Part shown: positions 32,280 to 43,733 of the stretch, in pieces
Layout of the letters: each line of letters begins with the position of its first letter
Position numbering within the stretch: the first letter of the stretch is position 1
NCBI GenBank assembly: GCA_024734495.1
Contig: JALMQS010000085.1
Coordinates: 14,484,048-14,548,047 of the forward strand
Source: Forficula auricularia
Taxonomy: Eukaryota > Arthropoda > Insecta > Dermaptera > Forficulidae
DNA: 64,000 nt
Direction: 5' to 3'
The notes under the pieces: model-generated
What the model was told of the DNA's origin: nothing
Databases searched by the model: none
What the model saw: only the letters and a program-made list of their open reading frames with translations
Position numbers and translations under genes: made by a program

Positions 32280-32695
32280 AAAATTTGCTGCTGAATTCAG
32301 ATGAAAATTAAATTAGGGGCAAGGAAAGTACACTCCTGTTCGCTCCTGGTATCCGGATACAAATTTTAAAAATTTTAAGAAAATCAATCGTTAATGCTTG
32401 ATTTCAAGGCACCAATTGTCTCGCTGTAATACTGCCAGCCCAAATTATACAGATTAAAAAAATATATTCATTGATATTCGAAAACTCGAGTAGGAAAAAT
32501 TGTTCAAAAAACCATATGAAAAGAAACGATGATTCGTGAAATGAAATTCGATTCTACTGCTGATTACTGGTTTCTTTCATTTTACCTACTCTTAAGATCG
32601 ATAAAATTTTTGTTCACAAAAAGTAGATGGAAATTAAATTGGCAGGAAGTAAAGTACACTCCTGTTCGCTCCTGGTATCAAAGATAGACAGATAT
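32280..32695. repeat. Diverged direct duplication, ~326 bp apart
   Basis: gatgaaaattaaattaggggca...aagtacactcctgttcgctc (32302-32355) recurs as gatggaaattaaattggcag...aagtacactcctgttcgctc (32627-32680). The 22-nt aagtacactcctgttcgctc-ct core is identical while flanks are diverged. Confidence 0.6.
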
Positions 32696-32730
32696 CTATA
32701 TTAATTGAGGTCTTATCACTTTTTAGAGCC

Positions 32731-32761
32731 CTGAAGAAGTCAACAAAGTAGACGAAACGCT
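32731..32761 (+). ncRNA. Hammerhead core in a solitary right arm
   Basis: CTGAAGA, stem II GTC...GAC, GAAAC, GCT. The following tail (ggcaataaaatataaatt...ccttattttcccgata) matches the right arm of 19182-19456, ending near 32822. The left arm is absent. Confidence 0.55.
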
Positions 32762-33065
32762 GGCAATAAAATATAAATTATTTGCATAAATAATATAGTC
32801 CTTATTTTCCCGATACCAACTTTAATAATTTAATCGATGGACATAACTAATCAAAATAATAAAATAAAATTTTATTAAATTCTTGGTGTGCCAAATTTTT
32901 AAACCATTAAAAGTGTCCTATAAGAAAAAAGGGTTGAGAATCATAGAGTTCTACAGTTAAGCTACATAATTTAATTAACTAACTTAAGTATAGGCTGAAA
33001 ATTTTAATAGAATATTTGTTTGTTCTCAAATAGTAAATAGAATTAGTTATCAATATCTACCTTGA

Positions 33066-33270
33066 TTGTTAATTGATCACTAGTGCTGAAACTGCCCCTT
33101 TCGGGGCACATTACCTAGATGGTAGAATCTTCTTTAACGATCTCAGAAAATATTATTTGAGATTGACTGTTAATTGATCACTATATATTGTTGAAACTGC
33201 CCCATTCGGTGCACATTTACCCAGATGGTAGAATCTTCTTTAACGATTTCAGAAAATATTATTTAAGATG
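33066..33270. repeat. Tandem duplication (~101-106 bp) with stem-loops
   Basis: Two copies of tgttaattgatcacta...agatggtagaatcttcttta...cagaaaatattattt. Each contains a stem-loop: TGCCCC-TTTC-GGGGCA at 33093-33108 and TGCCCC-ATTC-GGTGCA at 33198-33213 (one mismatch). Confidence 0.8.
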
Positions 33271-35215
33271 TTTTTCGAAACTCTGGAATACAATCTACAA
33301 TTTATAAAGGAAGGTCTAATCTCATAACGTCTAATTCACCGAAAAAATAATAATAACTACTTAAAAAGCATTTTGGTGCCAAATATGCCCCACTCTGCTG
33401 TGTTACGCTGGCCTTGAGTTTTCCCGTATAAAATTACTTTTAAATTCACATTATTTGATGAAAGTCATTAAAACATTTCGATATGTAAGGGATTTACATA
33501 TAGATTTATTTTGGGCTTAATTTTTGAACTCTATTCATTAACAAAAAACAAAAAACAAAAAATAACAATAATGATTTTGATCTGATGTTTATTCAGTGAA
33601 TCGGTAAACTTGTTTACCTCTCACGACCAAGCAAATTATAATATAGCAAATTTTAAAGAGTCATTTGAAAATTCTAATTGTCATCTTTTCTAACTCATAT
33701 TTAATAAACAAAAATAAAATATGAAAATACATAATTTGAAATAAAACTTACATTTGTCGGCATAGAATTGTAGTTAAGTATACTAATCATTTGAAATAAA
33801 AGATGCTTACCTGAAACAAAGAAAAAATAAAAATAAAATTAATAATAATCAAATAAATCATGACTAGTGCGTAACACTTCTTTCACTTATAATATCACTT
33901 CTTTGAAATTATCCTTACAATTTTTCCCCTTCATATTAGTCTACCGGAAAATAAAGGGGTACAACAAAACATTGATTTTCTCTTAATATATACTAGGCTT
34001 CAATCTAAAATTTCATTTTCAGCCACTTACTATAACTGAGGTGTCAAATATTTTTGTAAAACATACCATATAACAAGAAACTCTAATAGTATTTTTAAAA
34101 CAATTTTGGTGATAAGTTATTCGAAATTTAAACACATAGCCATTCCATAAAGCAGTATTTCTAAAATTTAAATAATTACTAAATAAAAGTTTTTTGTTCT
34201 AATTTTATTGATTATACGTGTTATCAGTTTTCACCTACCCTTCAAAATAAACAAGGTGTTCAGTTAAAATTCCAGGATTCTCAGAGTTTTATAAGAGAAA
34301 AAAAATTGGGAAACCTGTGTCATATAGTAAGAGAAGTTATACTAGCCAAGGGGTTAGATCTTATCATCCCCCTCCCTCGCTTATTAAATATTAATGAATA
34401 AATATATATTTTATGTACTTAGATATAAATATTTATTATTGCAAAAAAAAAATGTTATTTATTTGAGCCCTCTGTTCCCATTTATCCACACCTCTACATA
34501 TACCTAGCCTAAGTAGAAACAAGTGTTTTTAATTTTGAAAAAAATCTTCACTTTTTCAAAAATTAAAGAAAATTAATGACTATTTTACGAATAAAATTAA
34601 AATGTTATTATTGCTGAGAAAATCAATAAAATTGTCATCTGCTTGGTCTGAAATATAATAGTTAATTTTTTATTTAATATTAGAAGAGCTGTCATCATCC
34701 CCTTCTGGAAACGAACCCAAGTGCCCCAGGTCGTTCCTTTGAAACGACATCACTTCCGACGTGTAAGAAAAGTTATCTAATATATCTTATATCACATAGG
34801 GCACTTTGATTTTTCTTATACAATGAAACTCTGCTATAGCCACAATATTGACGTTTTAATTTCTTTCTTATCTGTTAGCTTAGTTGGATTATAATTGCAT
34901 TTTTAAAACAATGATTTGAGGTGTAGCTTTAAAGTATCAGGGATTTTAGCAAATTATGATAAAAAAACGAGTAAAAATATTGAATTCTATTTGAAATATT
35001 AGACATCACATTTTACTATCATCAATTATATCAAGTTTGACGTAAATATCGTAAAAGAGTGACTTAACAGATTATGAAGTCATTCAATCGATCTGATTTT
35101 ACTCTAGCATGAGGAAATTGACATTAAAAAAATCAAATCATAATTAAAAATAAAAATGTCTTCATGCATTCTTTAGTACCTACATGTATGTTTCAGAGAT
35201 TATAATTGAAGAAAA
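33271..35215. other. AT-rich stretch, no supported feature
   Basis: Low-complexity sequence with short homopolymers. A brief GC-richer piece lies at 34690-34760. No gene, RNA or complete repeat supported. Confidence 0.45.
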
Positions 35216-35219
35216 AAGT

Positions 35220-35440
35220 TAAATGTCATCAAACTTAAAGGGATAATGATGTTAGCTTTTGATTGTTTGATGTCCTCAAACATTCAATCAAAAACTAATC
35301 CCGTTATCTCTTCAAGTTCTTCATTAGAATATTTCAGTGTTTATAATTTAAGAAAACAGTTTGAGGACATCAAACACTCACTCCAAAAGCTAATTCCGTT
35401 ATTCATTTAAATTCGAAGACCCCAAACTTTGTTATAGAAT
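35220..35440. repeat. Inverted short-repeat cluster
   Basis: A ~30-bp unit aaaactaatcccgttatctc(ttcaagtt) occurs inverted at ~35238 and direct at ~35297 and ~35389, with inverted gatgtcctcaaac / gtttgaggacatc. A single unit recurs at 39427-39456. Function and family unknown. Confidence 0.55.
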
Positions 35441-35485
35441 TGAATCTCTAAAACACTGATATAAAGAAGGCTTTAGATCTATATA

Positions 35486-36115
35486 CAAGGGTAAAATAAA
35501 ATAAAAGTAAAAATATTTTTTGGAAAATTATTATTTATTATGAGTTATTCACTAGGTCACTTGTTTTGAGTGTGAGAAAGAAAAAGAGAGAGAGTTAACT
35601 CAATATATAATAATCTGAACCGTCGAAAAAATGATGTTTTTTGAAAGCAAGAGATGTCTTTGGAAAAAGTCATATGAAACGAAACATTGACTTGAGGTAT
35701 ATAGGTATTTCGGGCTGTCAACCCATCATAAGGAGATACAGAAAATAATTAACTTAACTTTAGAATGGCATAGTATATATGTGTACAGAAGGCACGCATA
35801 TATTTACAAGTGAAATACATTTTTAACAATAAAATTCTATACCTCCGAGAGGTATTGATCTGTTAAAAATTTCTTTCACTTGCAAGTATATATGTGCCTT
35901 CTGTGCACATATATACTATGGCATTCTAAAGTTAAGTTAGTTATTTTCCGCATCTCCTGATGATGGGTTGACAGTACGAATGTATACATATATATTGAGA
36001 AAACTCTCTCTCTCTCTTTTATTTCTTACTCGTGAAACAAGTGAACTAATGAATAACTCATAGTAAATAATAATTTTCAAAAAAATATTTTTACTTATCT
36101 TTTATTAAAATATGT
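35486..36115. mobile_element. Large divergent hammerhead fold-back, decayed
   Basis: Arms begin taaaagtaaaaatatttttt and end aaaaatatttttacttatct, include mirrored GA/CT-rich tracts and close near 35845 (ctatacctccgagaggta). The left arm has ~100 bp with no partner. The left ribozyme (minus, ~35704-35733) keeps stem II and GAAA but has CTTATGA. The right ribozyme (plus, from 35957) keeps CTGATGA but has lost stem II and GAAA. Confidence 0.7.
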
Positions 36116-37069
36116 TTCATCTCGCACCACTCTCTAAAAATTATATATCTACAAGGGGATTGAGCGTTTTATTTAATTTGGCGTCATCTCTGATATCCTT
36201 GCTTATTCTTCCTAGTAAATGAAATTCACTTTTATTTTTAATTTTGATTAATTTTTTTAATCTCTATTTTTTCATGTTGGAGTAAAATAAGATCGATTAT
36301 GTAGTTAGTTCCTCATCCCTGATATCCTTGCATATTAATAGAAGGCTCCTACATCGACGGAATAAATTTACCAATAAGAATAAGATCTGAATAATTGCAT
36401 TTTAAAGAAAAAAGGCGATATATTTCATATTATATAACTAAATACGAGTGATAAATAGGTGAATAAATGAAATATTAGAGAAAATTTTCGAAAACAAATG
36501 TTGCCTGACACTCTTATCTATATGTACATATATTCGACTCTGCTACAAATTGTGTTATCTTTTGTTTAATTTCTTCCTTTTGGTTTTCACACGCTTGTTG
36601 TTTGACTATTTAAAAAAAGAGAGAAGTGTTGAATAAATGTAAAAACAATCCAAATGCAAAAGAAAAAATAAAAATTTAGAAATTCGTTTTTTCCAGCAGG
36701 TAACAAAAAAAAACATCTGAATTGGAAACCCGAAAAATGAACCTAGTTCATTCATTCGACACTTTTGTTTTTGAGTTTTGGTCCTTAATGGCTTTCACAT
36801 ATTGCTCACACAAAAAAAGGCCAAACATTTTCTACAGGTTCTTTTACAACGTCTTACGTGATCAGAAAATATTCAGTTTCAAATTAGAGTTCCATCCGAA
36901 AGCAAGTCTATTTTATTACTGTCGAAACAATGTCTGTCAGTATGTCATTTCGGCTGGCAAAGCTGGTAGGTATACTGTATAAGATACAAACTTGAAATTT
37001 GCAAGTTATATGGATTCATTTTCCACTCGAAATCAAAAATCGTAGAACAATTTTAATTGAATGTTTATT
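36116..37069. other. AT-rich stretch, no supported gene
   Basis: An open frame at 36722-36982 encodes 86 residues without recognisable domain, signal or splice context. It is not called. Confidence 0.4.
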
Positions 37070-37077
37070 TTTGTAGG

Positions 37078-37507
37078 CAGAGACGCCGCGAATGGTCGTA
37101 CAGAGCGTGCACCGCACGCGGGCCACACTTTCAAGGGTGCGAAAATTTTGGAAAAAATATATAATTTTTGCAGTGTTATAAGCTTTTATCCTGAAATTTA
37201 CAGAGTGGGATCAGGAGATATGACAACAAATTGAAGTTTATTACATATTAGTAATTATGGATAACAATTGTGATTTCTGTATAATATCACAACAACAGAT
37301 TTTTTTTAGTAAACTTAAATTTTTTGTCATACTCCTGATCCAATCTGTAAATTTCAGGATATAAAGTTTATAACATTGCAAAAAACATTTATTTTTTCAA
37401 AATAAAAAAAAACACTATCTTAAATTTTTTTGGAAATTAAAAAAAAAGGGGGGGGGGAATTGTCACACTTTTGCACGCGGGCGCTGAAGCGACTTGCGGC
37501 GGGCCTG
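37078..37507. mobile_element. hAT MITE with fold-back interior, 430 bp
   Basis: Perfect 8-bp duplication tttgtagg (37070-37077, 37508-37515). Ends CAGAGACGCCGCGAA... / ...TTGCGGCGGGCCTG are imperfect inverted repeats, with GCACGCGGGC near each end. Inner arms tcctgaaatttacagagtgg / aatctgtaaatttcagga. A G-run sits at 37449-37457. No transposase. Confidence 0.85.
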
Positions 37508-37515
37508 TTTGTAGG

Positions 37516-38924
37516 GTCTAAAATAAAAAATACAGTTTTATCATGGGGTGTGAAGTATCGCTGTAAAGATCTCATTAAGAAGATTTGACCTGCATTTTTA
37601 AACAATTAATTCATTTTAAAATAATAGTGTTTGAGGGTATATTAGCCATTTTTGCACGATTTTTTACCTAATGACATTTCTAATCAAATGAACATAAAAT
37701 TAAGTTAAAATTCTACAAATATCTCGATTCCCTCAACATCAATGACAATAAAGTACGAATTTGATATTTAAAGTATTTTAGAAGATATATGGTACGGAAC
37801 CCTTTGTCTGCAACCCTGTATGTACTTCGAATGGAGTATATCCCTATAAGGGTGTCTCTTTTTTGTGTGGTAAAAATTCTTTTTTAGAAAATATAAAAAG
37901 ATATAAGGGTAGGAAAAAATTCCACCATTCAAAGAATTATAAATTTTCGAGTGGATTCAATATTTCCTAGAAATTTTGGGTTCCAAAGAAATACAATTTT
38001 AATCTTATGCTAGATATTGGTTTCAACAAATACATCAAGGCTTTGTTTCAAATGGGTTTGTCGAAATTATCACTAAACTTTAGGCGTTTTAAGGTTTAGG
38101 ACAGGTTTTTTATTCAGTGGACATTTTTTTTTCTCAGTGTAACTAATCTAATCGGTTTTTTTACGTATTATTTGTTGTTTGATATAAATACATAAATTTT
38201 ATCTTAATCACAATCAAGGGATAAAAGTGGTTAGCGAAAGTCGAATGGATTATATCCCTATTTTATGATTTTTATTTCTACTTATATCGGAAACGATACT
38301 TCAATAAATTTTTTTTGAAAATATCGACTTCACAATTTCAGGAGGATCTTTCAATTTTCAAATTATTATCCGTTATTTTAAATATTTCTATAAAAAACAT
38401 TTTTTGTTTAGGAAAGTATATTGGTTCTCAAAATGAAATAAAATTGTTGTATAGATTCAAGGGGCAATTAAAATGAATGATTTTTTCGAAAAGGGCGCTG
38501 ATAGAAGGTTTGAAGTCCTGCCCGGTATATCTTCCAGTTCAAGCATGTCAAAGACAAGTCCTGACGAGTTTTATTCGAATCAAAATTGTTCTCGGTGAGG
38601 AACTATTAAAATAGAAATAATACGAAAAATGAATAAATAAAGATGATTCTAGAATCTTTAGACTAATCCATTTCTACTCTCAATATATAAGATAAGAGGG
38701 CTATAGACAAGTCATAGTTTGCTTATAGCAATAGAATTAGAGAAATTTAAGATTTTGTTATAACAAAAATGATGCCGAATTCGTTGAAATTCGCAAAAAA
38801 CAAAAACAAAAAAAAAACGAAGATTAAAATAAAATTTCAAAAAATGAAGGATACTTTTTTGGACAGCATCCCCTAATTGAAAAATGTATATATCTGGGCT
38901 AGGTAGCGGTCATTTACTTTAATG
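37516..38924. other. AT-rich stretch, no supported feature
   Basis: Nothing beyond low complexity. CCCTGTATGTAC at ~37811 echoes the CACCCTGTAT fold-back end but has no partner. Confidence 0.4.
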
Positions 38925-39020
38925 ATTATATATGTGTATGTGCAATAAACAGATGACACCCTCTTTGATTTTTTCGTATAAAATTAACAACCCTGCTAAA
39001 AACTTTTAATTACAAAATCT
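38925..39020 (+). mobile_element. PLE-like end fragment
   Basis: tgtgtatgtgcaataaacag-atgacaccctctttgatt is the right inverted end of the 25498 family. It is followed by acaaccctgctaaaaacttt, an inverted leader trace. No ribozyme. Confidence 0.5.
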
Positions 39021-39489
39021 CATCTCTTTTTTAAACATATTTAATCATCTAATAAGATAATAATAATTACGTAAGTCTTTCATGGATCTAGCGATTATAA
39101 TTTTTTCTTTTTTTTCTATAAACAATTTAAAAACAAATTAACCCTTTTTATTATTTTTACCTTAGACATATTTATTACTTAATTTTATCTTTATTAGCTC
39201 TCCCTTTTCATCCTATATACATCTCTACCTTATATTCAAATATTCAGATATTTGTATATGTGTATATTTATGAAGAGGTTCACATGATAAGAGCCTAGCT
39301 GCGCTCTGCACTAAAGCGCTTATCATTTCGAACAACATAACAAAATTAACAAAGATAAAGATGAGTCATTTCTTAAAAAAAATATAGTTTCGATATATAT
39401 AAATTATATATCTATATATATAGAAATAAAAACTAACCCCGTTATCCCTTTAATTTTAGCTGCTGATGATAGTTTTTATTTGCCAAATA

Positions 39490-39662
39490 TTCTGACGTCA
39501 TCTAGGCGGGTTATCGCTAATGGCTCATCTGCCTTGAGCCGATTTATTTATTTACATAATGAACCTCTTCTGAGCCACTACTGGTGTCCTTATCAACAGT
39601 GGGTAGACCATAAAAATTCTGTCATGAACGAAAATAGCGCCTACACCTTGACTGCGCTCTAA
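39490..39662. promoter_or_regulatory. GC-richer patch with CRE
   Basis: Palindromic TGACGTCA at 39493-39500 and inverted GGCTCATCTG/CTTGAGCC within ~170 bp of single-copy-looking sequence. Weak evidence only. Confidence 0.25.
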
Positions 39663-39973
39663 AACGCCAGGTATAAAAGATAAACCCAAGAGGGGGGAAA
39701 TATAAAATTAGAGGAAAATAGTAAAAACTTGTTTAAGAATCTGTACTCTCGTTGCAAATTTTGATAATTCTTTAATATTTTTTCTATGTGAATGGTTTGA
39801 GCTAGAAAAGCTGAAAATTAGTATAACGTTCCAACTTAAAGATAAGAAATTTCAGCTTTAGTTATCGGATTGATGATCTAGATATCTAGAAGACTAATAA
39901 AATTAAAAATTAAAAAAATATAAATTACTAGGTAGGTTACACAAATATTAAATATTTGTGAAACCTACATAGT

Positions 39974-40187
39974 ATTTTTTAAATTTATTTATTGTCACCG
40001 AGGACACAGTCCATTTAGACAACACATCAGTAAAGTGTTAGTAGTGTTAGTGAGGGAGCCGAGTTTTAGCCGGAAGAAATTTTATATGCTAGCCAGGCTC
40101 GAACCTGGACCTCCCGCTTGAACATCGTCATCAACGATGGTGAAGCGGGGTCAGCGCCTTAGCTAGCTCGGACAACCCGACTTCACC
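39974..40187 (-). mobile_element. tRNA-derived SINE, family 2
   Basis: On the minus strand: a class-II-tRNA-like head (GTCGGGTTGTCCGAGCTAGC...TAAGGCGC) with a long internal hairpin (CATCGTTGATGACGATG), B box GGTTCGAGCC, a core TCCGGCTAAAACTCGGCTCC shared with SINE family 1, a ~90-bp body and an AATAAATAAATTT tail. The surrounding target looks like an older fold-back (flanks aataaattacta / tagtaatttat are inverted). Duplication not resolved. Confidence 0.75.
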
Positions 40188-40805
40188 TAGTAATTTATAT
40201 TTGTTAAATTTTAATTTTATTAAAAATATTTCACCTAGAACCACACAACATTCTGCGTGAACAAAATCTAGAAGAGTAGATTACTCTAAGAAAATTATCT
40301 AGTATTTTCACAATGTTGTGATTATGTTTATGAAACTGTCATTATAATAGAAAATTTAAAATTCTGATTACTGCATTATTTTCATCCGGGGAGTTCTGAA
40401 GCTAGAAACCCCAAAATCAAATCATCTCATTGCAATGGAAAGAAACATTTTGCCACCAGAACTAATTTTTTCAACCTTCTCTTCTTGAGTATTTGAATCC
40501 AGATCCCACAGGTAGAAAAATACAAATTAAGTTTAATTTTTTTTCATTTCAAACATTTCTAGTCACGAAAATGAGAAAAAAAAATTGTAGGTTAATTATA
40601 CAATCTGATCATATTGCGGGATAAGCTCTCAGTGTGTACCGTGTAAATAGTTTTTTAAATTTTGATTAATTGATTTAAATTAGTCATTAAACATCTAAAA
40701 TATGAACATTGTCTTTCATATCGACCCAAGTTATTAAACGAACTACCCTCGTACCTACATGACTTGGTAAAAACATTTGGTTTTTCCCTGCAAACAAATT
40801 TACTT

Positions 40806-40828
40806 TATATATATATATATATATATAC
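40806..40828. repeat. (TA)n microsatellite
   Basis: About eleven TA repeats. Confidence 0.85.
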
Positions 40829-40914
40829 CTATCACTTGTTCTACATAATTTTGTTCTAAACAACAAATGTAAACTTCCGAAGATGGGCGAATGGTCCAAA
40901 CTATGGTATATTGA

Positions 40915-41400
40915 GTTTTTTAAACTGGGTGGTTTTAATTTTTTATTTTCATTGAAAAAATTAATTCTATTTTTATCGATTCTAATACAATGTATTTAGA
41001 AAAAGGAAATACGGTTTTTGTTTTGATATAAAGCAAAAAAACTTAACTTTGACACCCTCGAAAAAATCTGAAATGTATACAAAAGGTCCCTCCCCTGTGG
41101 TCTGAATTTTTGATTTTCATAGAAAAATATACTATTAATTTCTAGGATATTTTTATCGATTCTATTACAAGAGTATTTAGAAACGAAATACGGTATTTGT
41201 TTTTATATAGAGCGAAAAAATGTTAGTTAGTTAGACATCCTCAAAAAAATTGAAATTTATACAAAGGGTCCCCCCATATGGTCTGAATTTTTGATTTTCA
41301 TAGAAAAATAAACTATTAATTCCAAAGATATTTTTATCGATTCTAATACAAGAGTATTTGGAGAGAGAGCTATTTGTTTGGATAAATGTACTTTTACTTA
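40915..41400. repeat. ~182-bp tandem repeat, about 2.7 units
   Basis: gtggtctgaatttttgattttcatag and atatttttatcgattctaat recur at ~182-bp spacing (first, diverged unit ~40929; then ~41097 and ~41278). The downstream gttCCGAAACTTTTCCGAG (minus, 41440-41465) resembles a hAT end but no partner was found. Confidence 0.7.
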
Positions 41401-41989
41401 GGGTAGGGCGCCATGAAAAAATTTTAATTGAAAAATGGCCGACTCGGAAAAGTTTCGGAACCCCTGACTTGAGACTATATGTCTATATATGTTTGTTTTT
41501 TAACTGTAGGATCTTTAACCCTTCTAAATGACAAATGTTTCATTACAAACCAACTACCGCATACACTTAGTTTAATTTAGAATAATTGCTTATACAAATG
41601 GCGATACTTGAAAGAGAATATATCGTACACATAAAAAAGATTTATCAAAAGCAAAATAAATAATAGTAATTAAAATGCAGTAAAAATTGAGGCAGATCTA
41701 TTAGTATTTAAGATCTTTATCTAAGAATATTTATTTAACATTAAACACCCTTCGTAAAGGGTAACTTTTGACGACATTTTTCCCCTCTTCAGAAGATTTA
41801 AAGCTTTATTGGAAATTTCAATTCATATTGAATTGCATTTAAAACATATCAAAACATAGTTTTGCCTATCAGCGGATTTTGTCTTATATGCGGTTGTTGT
41901 TGCGTTTTCCTTAGTTTTTTCTGCCAAGGGGAAAGCGAATAAATTCTTCAGAATTGCGTGTGTCTAATGTGTTAATAGAATTGATTGCT

Positions 41990-42230
41990 GGCCATATGCA
42001 AGTTCTTAAGGCATTCCCCCTGGGCAAATCCCGGTCCTAATGCAATGCATCTGTCGGAACCTCACCCCCGAGTCCTGTCCTCAAAAGGGCCCCAAAAACA
42101 CAGGCAGAGGGGAGGTAAGGGGGGTCGCTACATGGCAGAGCAACAAGTAGTTGCTTTGCACCGGATGAGTTGATTTTCCCCAGGGGCAATTCGATTGGGG
42201 CTCCCCCGAAAACCTGTCAGATTTGCGGAG
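41990..42230. promoter_or_regulatory. GC-rich single-copy island, possible untranslated exon
   Basis: The sharpest compositional island of the central part, free of inverted repeats. GGAG|GTAAGG at 42111-42120 is a good splice donor. It could be a first, non-coding exon or promoter of a plus-strand gene such as the one with an exon at 51797, but nothing links them directly. The 62-residue open frame here is not domain-supported. Confidence 0.35.
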
Positions 42231-42747
42231 GTATTTTTCCTAACTACTAATATCCTCTTTCGATCAATAACAGAATCAAAGACACATCTATTAGTGGCAA
42301 AGGAAAGATAAATAAACACACGGCAAATAAATAAATAAGTGATAATATTTGTATTGTGGATCGTTAAATTGTCATCTCTTTAATTCTAATACGTACTAAT
42401 AAATTAATACTAATTATCACTTTAAAAGATTCATTCTCATAAATAACATAATTTGCCAAACATTCTTTACTTCTGAGAGTACACATTTAAATACTCATCT
42501 AGTTCATATTGCTTATAAATAGATTCTTCCAAAAGATTAATGTATTAAAATATTACAATTTATTCAGCTGAATGAATATCTATCTATATTTGAATAAATG
42601 AATATGAATATCTATGAAATCAAATCACAATCCCCAAGAACTAAAACAACATTGTAAGTATGAAAAGAATTTATATATAGGGAAAAATCATTGAGGTTGT
42701 CTTCTGCTTGATGCTTCAAGCATATATATTTTTATTTATTTGTTAGA

Positions 42748-42782
42748 GACTAAAGATTCGAAGATTTAACCTCCATCATCAG
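42748..42782 (-). ncRNA. Hammerhead core, GAAAC mutated
   Basis: Minus strand: CTGATGA, stem II region TGGAGGTTAAATCTTC, GAATC in place of GAAAC, TTTAGTC. Probably inactive. Confidence 0.5.
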
Positions 42783-42979
42783 TCATTTTATATAGAAATT
42801 TTCTATCTGTTATTTCTCATGAGTTCCAATACTTGATTAGATGTAGATAAATTCGATTTGTTGTAATAGTAAGCAGGTCACTTCACAAATGAAGTATGGA
42901 GAATTTATATAATTTGTTAAATACTATATTGTACTAGACGAAGTTTTTTGTAGAGAAATATTTCATTCTTGTAGTAGTA

Positions 42980-43014
42980 CTGAAGATGGTCAGTCACTGA
43001 TGCCCGAAACTGTT
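42980..43014 (+). ncRNA. Hammerhead ribozyme core, distinct stem II
   Basis: CTGAAGA, stem II built on TCAGT-C-ACTGA within GG...CC, GAAAC, TGTT. Sequence outside the core is unlike the other families. Confidence 0.6.
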
Positions 43015-43701
43015 TACTGAATATGTAAATATAAATATATACGCAATATCGTAAATGTATAAATAATTTATTAAATGATTGAATTGTTTTAATTCTGACA
43101 AGTGGACTTTAAAGCAGAAATGTTATAAATAGATGTTCGGATTTCTTTTCTGCTTCATTCTTCCTCCATCTAAATTTCAATTCTTAAAGATCTGACCCCA
43201 TAATTATTTTCAAGTTCATCCTTTAAATATTGCCCTTTAAGAATCAATTTTGACTTTGAAATATTTAAAAATTTGCATCCTTGTTGCAAAAAATTAATTA
43301 TTTTCTTGTTTTATTATATATTATTAGAAACATGGTCATTGAATATTTCTTAGATGGAAGATAGTTTAAGATCTTCTATGAAGCTATGAGCTTATTATAT
43401 CTGTCTCAATTACAGTCGTATAACTTTTATTTCACTGAATTAATTGTGGAGTTTTAAATAGGAAAACTGGGAATTGCATTGGCTTGCGCCTTAAGGGTAG
43501 GCAGAAACCTGCCAATTCGATTATATTCTTTGGTGATCAAATTAAATTATTCAAATTCTCTAGCAATGTGGATATTTCTTCTAATATTCAAGATTATTAA
43601 TGAAAAACGGTAAATCACTCGTATCCATAATAAGCATTAATTAACAGGAATAGCAGGGAATTGGACAAAAATTAAAAACAGAGTTTTTATTGAATGAGCC
43701 A

Positions 43702-43733
43702 GACGTTTCGTCGATTAATTTCGACTTCCTCAG
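43702..43733 (-). ncRNA. Hammerhead ribozyme core, left arm
   Basis: Minus strand: CTGAGGA, stem II GTCGA-AATTAA-TCGAC (5 bp), GAAAC, GTC. No loop on stem III (ACGTC), the dimer-type minimal hammerhead. Confidence 0.82.

Larger units (their letters stand above)
42690..43060. mobile_element. PLE-like ribozyme element, two cores
   Basis: Left end gaggttgtcttctgcttgat (~42692) and tttatttatttgttagagac lead into a minus-strand core at 42748-42782. About 200 bp on, a different plus-strand core lies at 42980-43014. The two cores are not copies of each other, so this may be two adjacent elements. Confidence 0.5.

Noticed and set aside
33093..33108. Histone mRNA 3' stem-loop
   Set aside because: Stem size and loop fit, but the stem bases, flanking A-rich and ACC motifs, and a histone gene are missing.
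36722..36982. 86-residue plus-strand frame
   Set aside because: No recognised motif, no start or splice support, composition as in flanking DNA.
41440..41470. hAT terminal end (gaaactttt-type) beside the 182-bp array
   Set aside because: No partner inverted repeat or 8-bp duplication found on the other side.
41770..41810. Hammerhead candidate (minus-strand CTGAAGAGGGG)
   Set aside because: No GAAAC partner and no stem II at the right distance.
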